A DNA stretch of 64,000 nt from Acuticoccus sp. I52.16.1 (GTDB lineage Bacteria > Pseudomonadota > Alphaproteobacteria > Rhizobiales > Amorphaceae): assembly GCF_022865125.1 (NCBI RefSeq), contig NZ_CP094828.1, forward strand, positions 372,001 through 436,000, written 5' to 3'. A program made the translations under genes and the position numbers. This document shows positions 8,240 through 15,391 of this stretch, one piece after another (the first letter of the stretch is position 1; every line of letters starts with the position of its first letter). The notes under the pieces were generated by a model. That model made no database searches. It saw only the letters and a list, made by a program, of their open reading frames with translations, and was not told the DNA's origin.

Positions 8240-9088
8240 TCAGGCCGGGAACCAGGAGCGCTGGGGGACGCTTTCCCGCAGCGGGCCGGGCACTTCCATG
8301 TCGAGCCGGCCGACGATCTGGCCGCGCTCGACCTTGGCCGGCTTGTCGTGGACCGGCAGCAGGAACTTCGAGCCGGAGAGCAGCTTCTTGACCGCCGCCT
8401 TCTCCTGCCGCTTGGTGGTCGAGTGGTTGCCGGTCACGCGCGGCTCGTTGGCGTGGATCTCGTTGAACGGCCGCACGATCTGGTCGTTGATGTCGTAGAT
8501 GACGTCGCCGCAGATGGTGGCGCGCCCCTCCGCCGTCTCGACGTGGATGTTCATCGACCCCTCGGTGTGCGCCCCCGCCCAGTCGAGCGTGACGCCGGGG
8601 ATCAGCTCCACCTCGCCGGTCAGCTCCGTATCCTCGAAGCGCAGTGCGCCGGGCGTGTGCAGCCGCTCCACCAGGTGCTGGACATCGGGCTTGGGATATT
8701 GCGGATGCATGAGGCCGGAGACCGAGTGTTCCATCTCGCGCCGGTTGAGCACCACCGTCGTCGTCATGGGGAAGTGGTCGTCCTTGCCCGCATGGTCGAT
8801 GTGGAGGTGGGTGTGGCACAGGTAGCGGATGTCGCCCGGCTTCAGCCCGTGGCGGGCGAGCTGGTTCTCGATCTGGTTCTCGTGGAAGCACAGCCCCCGC
8901 ATGCCCAGGATTTCCATGATCGCGTTGTCGCGGAAGCCGGTATCGACCAGCACCGGGTATTCGCCGCCGAGGATCAGAAAGCCGTAGGTGTAGACGCGGC
9001 GGGTACGCCCGCAGTCGCGTCCGAGGACCAGGAAGGACGATTCCAGCTCGATATCGCCATAGTCGAGCACCTTGATTTCGAGCGCCAT
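8240..9088 (-). CDS. Metallo-beta-lactamase-fold lactonase (AHL-lactonase-like)
   Basis: 282 residues, the usual size for AttM/AiiB-type N-acyl-homoserine lactonases. The zinc motif H-x-H-x-D-H is complete (H94, H96, D98, H99 in CHTHLHIDHAGK). Further ligands are a histidine in WAGAHTEGSMNIHV, the aspartate of ICGDVIYDI and a late histidine in LLPVHDKP. The VYTYGFLI stretch and the DTGFRDN strand are also typical. It would hydrolyse a lactone or another ester in the cytoplasm. The quorum-signal assignment is only by family resemblance; next to a gluconolactonase-type gene, a catabolic lactone is equally possible. Confidence 0.83.
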   Translation of the reverse strand: MALEIKVLDYGDIELESSFLVLGRDCGRTRRVYTYGFLILGGEYPVLVDTGFRDNAIMEILGMRGLCFHENQIENQLARHGLKPGDIRYLCHTHLHIDHAGKDDHFPMTTTVVLNRREMEHSVSGLMHPQYPKPDVQHLVERLHTPGALRFEDTELTGEVELIPGVTLDWAGAHTEGSMNIHVETAEGRATICGDVIYDINDQIVRPFNEIHANEPRVTGNHSTTKRQEKAAVKKLLSGSKFLLPVHDKPAKVERGQIVGRLDMEVPGPLRESVPQRSWFPA

Positions 9089-9213
9089 GTCGCCCCCCTT
9101 CCGTCTCTCGCCGGGGTCGAGCGCCCCGTTGCGGAAAGGCTAGCAAGCGGGCCCCGCCCACGCACCGCCGCGTGGCGCAAAATCAGACGACCGGGTAAGG
9201 CCGCCCGCGCCCC

Positions 9214-9966
9214 TCAGTGCGCCGGATCGGCCGCCGGCGTGGCGGCGGGGGCGTAGCCCAGCATCGCGGTCAGGCCGCCGAAGCGGGCATCGAACGCGGC
9301 GGCGAGATCGGCGTCGAAGTAGTTGGCCCAGTCGCCCGCGACGCCCTTGCGATAGTGGCTCGTCCGGTCCTCCACCCCCGCGTCGCGCGCCGTCATCGCC
9401 GCGAAGGAGTACTTCTGCCGCAGCGCATCGAGACCCGCGGGGTCGAGCGGCGTGCGGACCTCGTCCAGCACCGGGGCGAGCGCCGCGTCGAAGTCCGCCA
9501 GCAGGTCCTCGTATTTCAGGAGGCGGGCGCGGCCGGAGGCGATCGCCGCCTCCCAGCCGGCGATCGCGGCGAGGAAGGGCACCTCGCGCTCGGTGACGAG
9601 ATAGGCGAGCCCCTCGGCGAGCGGGCGGGCGTTGAGCACCTCGCGCGCCTCCAGAATGGCCGGTGTGTTGTTGGCGTGCGTGCCCCGCCAGGACCAGTAT
9701 TGCGAGACGACGACATCCTTGGGGTCGCGCACGCACAGGACGACCGGATCGTCCTCCGCCGCCACGGCGAGCACCGCGCGGGCGCGCACGTTGCGATGCA
9801 GCATCACCGTGTCGGCGGCGCCGGTGTGGACGGGCTGGTTGATGGCCGCGTCGTTCGGCTTGGCGACGGCGATGTTGAGGCCGTTGCGCGTCGCCGCCTC
9901 GCGAAAGAGGCGGCGAAACCAGTTCGAGCCGCACTTGTGAAACGTGACGATGTGCGCTGTCGCCAT
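9214..9966 (-). CDS. Sulfotransferase-domain protein
   Basis: 250 residues from the ATG at 9966 (GGAGAGACCC before it). It has the PAPS-binding pattern of sulfotransferases: a 5'-phosphosulfate loop near the N-terminus (FHKCGSNWFRRLF), a 3'-phosphate motif (CVRDPKDVVVSQYWSW) and a C-terminal R-K-G-x-x-G-D-W block (HYRKGVAGDWANYF). LLKYEDLLADFD is the usual region before it. It should transfer sulfate from PAPS to a hydroxyl or amine of a carbohydrate, lipid or small molecule; the acceptor is unknown. No partner gene (PAPS synthesis) is nearby. It is 129 bases from the upstream amidohydrolase gene on the same strand. Confidence 0.8.
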   Translation of the reverse strand: MATAHIVTFHKCGSNWFRRLFREAATRNGLNIAVAKPNDAAINQPVHTGAADTVMLHRNVRARAVLAVAAEDDPVVLCVRDPKDVVVSQYWSWRGTHANNTPAILEAREVLNARPLAEGLAYLVTEREVPFLAAIAGWEAAIASGRARLLKYEDLLADFDAALAPVLDEVRTPLDPAGLDALRQKYSFAAMTARDAGVEDRTSHYRKGVAGDWANYFDADLAAAFDARFGGLTAMLGYAPAATPAADPAH

Positions 9967-10095
9967 GGGTCTCTCCGCCGCGTGCGACCGACCAGACCAC
10001 ACCCGCCGGCCCGGCACCAGCCCGCGCGCCGCCTCGCCCCGAGCCACATTCCCACCGATGGATCGACCGCTCGGACCATCCGACGGGTCGATCCG

Positions 10096-10977
10096 CTAGA
10101 TGCGATAGACGCGCTCCGCCGTGGCGCGAAACACCGCGGCGCGCTCTCCTTTGGAGAGCGTCTCCACCGCGTCCTTGAAGGCGGAGACGAGGGACGCATA
10201 GTCGGTCCAGAGCTTCTCGATGGGGAAGTTCGAGCCGAACAGGCAGCGCTCGGCGCCGAACAGCTCGACCGTCTCCAGCACGGCCCAGCGCACGTGGTCC
10301 GGATCGTTGCACCGCAGAAAAGTACCGAATCCGGATACCTTGGCGACGACGTTCGGCCGCTCGGCGAGCTGCGCGATGCGCGTCTTCCAGGCGGCCTTTC
10401 CCTCGACCGACAGGTCCTCCGGCATGCCGGCGTGCTGGAGCACGAAGGTCACGTCGGGCGCGGCGTCCACCAGGCTCAGGGCCGGATCCACCTGGTGGGC
10501 GAAGACCTGGAGCTCGAAGACCCATTCGTAACCGGCCAGGCGCCGCACATTGGCGATCACGGCGTCGGAGCCCACCACCTGCGCATCCGAGGCGAAGCGG
10601 TAGAGCGGGTTGGAATGGTGGTGCATCTGGTGCCGGATGCCGCGCATCAACGGATAGTCGGACAGCCGGTCGAGGTCGCGCCGGGCATCGTCCCGGGTCA
10701 TGTCGACGTAGCCGGAGATCGCGTGCGGCCAGCCGCTCCGCTCGGCCACGCGCGACACCCAGGCAACCTCGTCGACGAACCAGTTGGGCGCCCAGTTGGC
10801 CTGCACATAGACCGACTTCTCGACGCCCGTCTGGGCGATATCCTCGAGGTACTCGTCGATCGGATAGTCGCGCTTGAGGGCATCGTAGGCACCGAAGATG
10901 CGCGGGACGGTCGGCCCCAGCAGCCACGGCAGGTCGGCGCGCCGCCAGATGTGATGATGAGCGTCGACGATCCTCAT
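10096..10977 (-). CDS. Amidohydrolase family 2 (TIM-barrel metal hydrolase/lactonase)
   Basis: 293 residues from the ATG at 10977. It begins with the metal motif of the amidohydrolase_2 group (VDAHHHIW, H7 and H9), followed by a WLLGP region, a LQHAGMP strand, and FGSNFPIEKLW near the C-terminus. In some relatives the last motif has Asp (GSDWP); here it is Asn, a variant I believe also occurs in the family. Members hydrolyse lactones such as 2-pyrone-4,6-dicarboxylate or sugar lactones, or decarboxylate. The start overlaps the stop of the CoxE-like gene by 4 bases (ATGA), linking it to the molybdenum-hydroxylase operon and making a lactone or cyclic product of that enzyme a plausible substrate. 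Confidence 0.8.
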   Translation of the reverse strand: MRIVDAHHHIWRRADLPWLLGPTVPRIFGAYDALKRDYPIDEYLEDIAQTGVEKSVYVQANWAPNWFVDEVAWVSRVAERSGWPHAISGYVDMTRDDARRDLDRLSDYPLMRGIRHQMHHHSNPLYRFASDAQVVGSDAVIANVRRLAGYEWVFELQVFAHQVDPALSLVDAAPDVTFVLQHAGMPEDLSVEGKAAWKTRIAQLAERPNVVAKVSGFGTFLRCNDPDHVRWAVLETVELFGAERCLFGSNFPIEKLWTDYASLVSAFKDAVETLSKGERAAVFRATAERVYRI

Positions 10978-12080
10978 GCAGCCCTCGCAAGTCCCAGAAT
11001 TTCGGCCGCGATCGCGGTGGGCGAAGACCCGTCGCCCAGGCGCGCCAGCATGGGGCGGATCGCAGCCATGGCCGCCGTGCGCGGCTCGTAGTTCGGATCG
11101 GCCGCGAGCGGCGAGAGCCACACGACACCCCACGCGAGGCGCGACAGGCGCTCCATCGCGGCGATCAGCGCCGCCGGGTCGCCCCGCTCCAGCCCGTCCG
11201 ACAGCACCACCACCGCCGCGCCCCGCGCAAAGCCGGCGTAGCGCGGCACGGCGAGGAAGGCGGCCAGCGCGTCGCCGAGGCGAGTGCCGCCGTCCCAGTC
11301 GGACACGGCGGCGGAGGCGGCGGCGAGCGCCGCCTCCTGCCGGCGCCGGCCGATCGGCCGCGTGATGCGCGTCAGGCGGGTGCCGACGGTGAAGATCTCC
11401 ACCTGCTCGGCGCTGCGGGCGAGCGCGTGGGCGAAGCGCAGGGCGGCGTCGGTCTGGGCCGACATCGAGCCGGAGACGTCGATCAGCAGGAGGACGCGGC
11501 GCTGGCGGGTGCGCCGCTTGAGGGCCGGCAGACGCACCACCTCGCCATCGCGGCGCACGGCATCCTTGAGGGCGCGGCGCATGTCGGGCCGGTCGCCCTT
11601 GCGCCGGCTGGCGAGGCGGCGGGAGGTCCGGCGCGGCAGCGCGGCGGGCGCGGCACGGCGAAAGCGGCGCAATGCCTCGGCCTCGGCCAGGGAGGCGAAG
11701 GCGCGGCCGGAGAGGGCCTCGGCGGCCGTCGCCTCGGCGCCGGAACGGTTCTCCTCCTCGGGCTCGAACGCCTCGGCCTCGCCCTCCTCCGGCTCGACGA
11801 CCTCGGGCTCCTCGTCGGAGGTGGCCTGGGCAGCGATGGTCTGGCCGAGGAAGTGGGCGCGGTAGAGCGCGTCGAACTCCGCGCGGCGGTCCGGCGGCGG
11901 GGCGAAGGTCGCCAGCGCGGCGCCGTGGATATCGCTCATGGCACGCGGCCCCAGGAGGCCGACGGCGGCGACGAAGGTCTGCGTCTGCTCGGGCGCGACG
12001 GGGAAGCCGTGCCGCCGCAGCCGCGTCGCGAAGCCGACCAGGGGCCGCGCCGCCTGCGGTAACGCTTCGATCTCAGCCAC
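10974..12080 (-). CDS. CoxE-like VWA-domain protein
   Basis: 368 residues from a GTG at 12080, the first start giving family length. The N-terminal domain (FATRLRRHGFPVAPEQTQTFV) is like that of CoxE. A Glu/Ala-rich acidic stretch (about 88-125) and an Arg-rich basic stretch (about 139-195) follow. The von Willebrand A domain starts at about 196 with the MIDAS motif DVSGSMS (D201, S203, S205) and has DWDGGTRLGDAL and VVVLSDGLERGDP later. In CO dehydrogenase clusters, CoxE works with the AAA+ ATPase CoxD to mature the Mo-Cu site; here the same pair accompanies a xanthine-dehydrogenase-type enzyme. Its MoxR/CoxD partner lies upstream after a 267-base gap containing a hairpin. Confidence 0.85.
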   Translation of the reverse strand: MAEIEALPQAARPLVGFATRLRRHGFPVAPEQTQTFVAAVGLLGPRAMSDIHGAALATFAPPPDRRAEFDALYRAHFLGQTIAAQATSDEEPEVVEPEEGEAEAFEPEEENRSGAEATAAEALSGRAFASLAEAEALRRFRRAAPAALPRRTSRRLASRRKGDRPDMRRALKDAVRRDGEVVRLPALKRRTRQRRVLLLIDVSGSMSAQTDAALRFAHALARSAEQVEIFTVGTRLTRITRPIGRRRQEAALAAASAAVSDWDGGTRLGDALAAFLAVPRYAGFARGAAVVVLSDGLERGDPAALIAAMERLSRLAWGVVWLSPLAADPNYEPRTAAMAAIRPMLARLGDGSSPTAIAAEILGLARAA

Positions 12081-12275
12081 GACGCACCACCGAGGGCCAC
12101 GGCGGGGTCGAGCGCTCGCCCGGAGCCACGCGCAGCTCGAAGAGCGAGCATGGCGAGGACGGGCGCTCGACGCCGTCGTGGCCCGACCCAGCCTCGATGC
12201 TGCCGTTCGGACGGAGGTCCGCCCCTTCGGCGGACATCTGCCTGAACGGCTGCCCATCGGCGAGATGGAGGGAGC

Positions 12276-12297
12276 GCGAGGGGGGAACTCCCCTCGC
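12276..12297. other. Hairpin in the gap between the MoxR-like and CoxE-like genes
   Basis: GCGAGGGG (12276-12283) and CCCCTCGC (12290-12297) pair perfectly around a 6-base loop. It sits in the 267-base gap between two same-strand genes and has no U-tract. It could stabilise an mRNA end or lower expression of the CoxE-like gene relative to the ATPase. I see no coding region in this gap. Confidence 0.35.
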
Positions 12298-12347
12298 TTC
12301 GGCGGCGCCGCCCGGCAGCGGCCCGCCCATCGGGCACCGCGCCCTGT

Positions 12348-13229
12348 TCACGCGACCGCCTCCTCGATCATCCCGTCGAGACGCTCGGCGAGGAAGGTCA
12401 TGTCGTCCTGATCCTTGAGCGCCACGCCGATGGCGCGGCGAAAGGCCGACGGCCAGGGGTTGCCCTGCGCGTGGAGGAGCGTGGCGGCCTCCGCCCACTC
12501 GACGGTCTCGGCGATGCCGGGGGCCTTGGCCAGCGGCTCGGCACGCAGCGCCGTGACGGCGGCGACCACCCGCTCGGCGGTGTCGCGGGCCACGGTGGAG
12601 GCACGCATCATGACGATGTCGGCCTCGCGGCGAGCGTCGGGATAGTCGATCCAATGGTAGATGCAGCGGCGGCGGAGCGCTTCGTGCAGCTCGCGCGTGC
12701 GGTTGGACGTGAGGACGACGACGGGGTGCTCCTCGGCCCGCACGGTGCCGCGCTCGGGGATCGAGATCGAGAAGTCGGAGAGAAACTCCAGGAGGAAGGC
12801 TTCGAACTCGTGGTCGGCGCGGTCGATCTCGTCGATCAGGAGGACGGTGTCGCGAGGGTGGCGCAGCGCCTCCAGCATCGGCCGCGAGACCAGATAGTCG
12901 TCGGCATAGATGTTGACGTACGCCTCGCCCGCCTGACGGATCGCCAGCATCTGCCTGGGATAATTCCACTCGTAGAGCGCCGCGGCCGAATCGATCCCCT
13001 CGTAACACTGCAAGCGCAACAGCTCGCGGCCGAGGATCGACGCGATTGCCTTGGCGGCCTCCGTCTTGCCGACGCCGGGCGCGCCCTCCAGCAGCAGCGG
13101 CTTGCCGAGTGCGAGGGCGAGGTAGGTCGCGGTGGCGAGGTCGTCGCCGGCGAGGTACTGCGCGTCGCGCAGCGCGGTGGCGAGACGCTCCGGCGTATCG
13201 ATGCCGACGATCGAGGGGCGGACGGCCAC
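12348..13229 (-). CDS. MoxR-family AAA+ ATPase (CoxD-like)
   Basis: 293 residues. The Walker A motif LEGAPGVGKTEAAK (about 48-60), the CYEGID strand, Walker B (VLLIDEIDRAD, about 129-139), sensor 1 (VVLTSNRTREL) and the arginine finger region (EALRRRCIYHWIDYP) are all intact. MoxR ATPases work with VWA proteins to assemble or activate metal enzymes; CoxD/CoxE in CO dehydrogenase maturation is the nearest known example. It is downstream of the molybdenum subunit C-terminal half by 69 bases and upstream of the CoxE-like gene, so it is probably a maturation factor for this hydroxylase. Confidence 0.9.
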   Translation of the reverse strand: MAVRPSIVGIDTPERLATALRDAQYLAGDDLATATYLALALGKPLLLEGAPGVGKTEAAKAIASILGRELLRLQCYEGIDSAAALYEWNYPRQMLAIRQAGEAYVNIYADDYLVSRPMLEALRHPRDTVLLIDEIDRADHEFEAFLLEFLSDFSISIPERGTVRAEEHPVVVLTSNRTRELHEALRRRCIYHWIDYPDARREADIVMMRASTVARDTAERVVAAVTALRAEPLAKAPGIAETVEWAEAATLLHAQGNPWPSAFRRAIGVALKDQDDMTFLAERLDGMIEEAVA

Positions 13230-13298
13230 GCTAGGAGCGCCTGCGCCGCCGGAACACCGCCGCCATGGCGGCGCGCGCGCCGTTGCCGGCCTCGGTCG

Positions 13299-14375
13299 TC
13301 ACCGGCGCGCCTCCCATTGCGGCCGGCCGGCCGAACCGGCGGCCTGCATCGCGCGGGCATGCCGGCCGGGGCGCACGCCGCCGTTCTCGAGGATCCCGCG
13401 CAGGATCTTCTCCGGGGTGATCGGCAGATCCGTCACCCGCACGCCGACCGCGTCGTAGACGGCGTTGGCGGCGGCCGGCAGCAGCGGGTTGGCGCACATC
13501 TCACCCGGACCCTTGCCGCCGTAGGGGCCGTCGGGCGCCGGGCGCTCCAGCACGGCGACATTGTGGGGGGCGATGTCGCCGGGGCCGGGCATCAGGTAAT
13601 GGTTGAAGTCGGTCGGGAGATGCTCCCGCTCGGGGTAATAGGGCTCGGTCGTCTCGTAGAGGGCGTGCGAGAGCCCCATCCACGCCCCGCCGATGAGCTG
13701 CTGCTCGACGAGGCGGGGGTTCAGCGCGCGCCCCAGCTCGTAGGCCGAGTTGACCTCGAGGACGCGCACCTCGCCGGTCTCGTCGTCGACCTCGACGTCG
13801 AGGATCACGGCGGCGTGGGCGAAGCAGGACACCGGGGTCATCTCGCCGGTCTCGGCGCTCACCTCCGACAGGGGGATGAGGAAGATCCCCCGCCCGGACA
13901 CCGTCTTGCCGTGCTTGAACTGCGCCGCGGCACTGGCCTCGGCCGTGGTGATCGAGCGCGACGGGGCGCCGTCGACGTGGATGTTGCCGCGCCCGTCGGT
14001 GACGAGATCCTCGGCGTTGACCTCCAGCTCCTCGGCGGCCGCCTCCATCATGACGGCGCGCGCTTCCTTCGCCGCCTGGATGACGGCGTTGCCCACCCGG
14101 TGCGTCCCGCGCGAGGCGAAGGAGCCCATGCAGTGGGGCCCGGTGTCAGAATCGGCGGTGTCGACGTAGACGTCCTCGACCGGGACGCCGAGCGTCTCGG
14201 CGGCGATCTGGCGCGTGACGGACTTCATCCCCTGGCCGAGGTCGATGGAGGACAACGCCACCATGAACTTGCCGTCGGGATTGGAGTGAACCAGCGCCTG
14301 GGACGGGTCCCCGCCCAGGTTCATGCCGATCGGGTAGTTGATGCAGGCGAAGCCGCGCCCCTTGTGGACGGTCAT
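13299..14375 (-). CDS. Molybdenum hydroxylase Mo-subunit, C-terminal half (MoCoBD_2)
   Basis: 358 residues from the ATG at 14375, which has its own ribosome site (GGAGACACC). The sequence starts at KGRGFACINYPIGMN, exactly where the second molybdopterin-binding domain begins in single-chain xanthine-dehydrogenase large subunits. Further motifs are DLGQGMKSV, GSFASRGTHRVGNAV, and near the C-terminus GPYGGKGPGEMCANPLLPAAANAV, whose Glu matches the catalytic glutamate of the family. The first half is encoded 1 kb upstream at 15392-17149, with an EamA transporter gene between. The intact domain boundary, start signal and catalytic residue argue for a real two-chain subunit rather than a broken gene. 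Confidence 0.85.
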   Translation of the reverse strand: MTVHKGRGFACINYPIGMNLGGDPSQALVHSNPDGKFMVALSSIDLGQGMKSVTRQIAAETLGVPVEDVYVDTADSDTGPHCMGSFASRGTHRVGNAVIQAAKEARAVMMEAAAEELEVNAEDLVTDGRGNIHVDGAPSRSITTAEASAAAQFKHGKTVSGRGIFLIPLSEVSAETGEMTPVSCFAHAAVILDVEVDDETGEVRVLEVNSAYELGRALNPRLVEQQLIGGAWMGLSHALYETTEPYYPEREHLPTDFNHYLMPGPGDIAPHNVAVLERPAPDGPYGGKGPGEMCANPLLPAAANAVYDAVGVRVTDLPITPEKILRGILENGGVRPGRHARAMQAAGSAGRPQWEARR

Positions 14376-14388
14376 TGCGGTGTCTCCA

Positions 14389-15375
14389 TCATGGTAACGG
14401 CTCTTGCGGAGCGGACAGGGCGACGGACCGGGCGTCGCGGCCGGCACGGCGGCGGTCGGCCGCGAGGCGCCGCTCGCGGTGCGCGACGTAGAGCCCGGAG
14501 GCGAGGATGAGGCCGGTGCCGACCCAGGTCAGCGCGTCGGGAAAATCACCGAACCAGAGGTAGCCGATCGCCGTCGCGGCGACGATCTCGAGGTATTGGA
14601 ACGGTGCCACCGCGCTCGCCTCGGTGAAACGCAGGGCGACGGTGATGGCGAGCTGCGCCGCGGTGGCGCCGAGGCCGAGCGCCAGCAGCAGGTGCCACAG
14701 ATCCGGCGAGGGCATGGTGAACTCCATGATCTCCACACCCAACACCCCGCCGACCAGCAGCACCAGCCCCAGGTAGGTCGAGCCGAAGATGCCGGCGACC
14801 GCCTGGATCCGCACGGCGTCGACCCGGCCGGAGACGCGGCGCAGCACCGTCATCCCCGCCGCGAAGGCGGTGGCGGCGACGAGCGGCATGATGGCGGCGA
14901 TCCCGAACGCGGCGAAGTTGGGCCGGATGACGACGATGGCCCCCAGCAGCCCCACCAGCACCGCCGAGGTGCGATGGATCCCCACCCGCTCGCCCAGGAA
15001 GACGACGCAGAACATCGTCAGAATGAGCGGCTCGACGAAGAAGATGGCGATGGCGTTGGCGAGCGGCAGCGATTGCAGCGACCAGAAGAGGAAACACCCG
15101 GTGTTGGCGAGGAAGAAGCCGACCCCGGCGATCTTCAGCCAATGGGCCCGTACCTGCGGGGTGAAGATGACCCGCCCCATGAGCGGGAGCGCGACGAGGA
15201 GGATGACCGTCTGCACCAGGTTGCGCACGAAGTGGATCTCGAACGGCGAGATCGTCTGCACCAGCACCTTGCCCATCGCGTCCAGCACGGGGATGAACAG
15301 CATGGCGCCGGCGTACAGCGCCAGGCCCTGTCCGGAGCGGTCGTCTCCATTCTCGTATGATACTGCCACGCTCAC
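14389..15375 (-). CDS. EamA/DMT-superfamily transporter
   Basis: 328 residues with ten hydrophobic segments in two EamA repeats (about 15-150 and 160-305). The second shows the usual ...ALRFTEASAVAPFQYLEIVAATAIGYLWFGDFPD... pattern where repeat 2 ends with a Pro-containing helix and an exit to WVGTGLILASGLYVAHRER. Its substrate is unknown; relatives export amino acids, nucleosides or other metabolites. It sits 16 bases after the N-terminal half and 13 bases before the C-terminal half of the same Mo subunit, so it must be co-transcribed with the enzyme and could carry its substrate or product. Confidence 0.88.
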   Translation of the reverse strand: MSVAVSYENGDDRSGQGLALYAGAMLFIPVLDAMGKVLVQTISPFEIHFVRNLVQTVILLVALPLMGRVIFTPQVRAHWLKIAGVGFFLANTGCFLFWSLQSLPLANAIAIFFVEPLILTMFCVVFLGERVGIHRTSAVLVGLLGAIVVIRPNFAAFGIAAIMPLVAATAFAAGMTVLRRVSGRVDAVRIQAVAGIFGSTYLGLVLLVGGVLGVEIMEFTMPSPDLWHLLLALGLGATAAQLAITVALRFTEASAVAPFQYLEIVAATAIGYLWFGDFPDALTWVGTGLILASGLYVAHRERRLAADRRRAGRDARSVALSAPQEPLP

Positions 15376-15391
15376 CGACGCCCTTCCGCGT

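Noticed and set aside
10096-10977. Asn instead of Asp in GSNFP of the amidohydrolase as a lost metal ligand
   Set aside because: I believe GSNFP occurs in other members of the amidohydrolase_2 group, so it is not evidence of inactivity.
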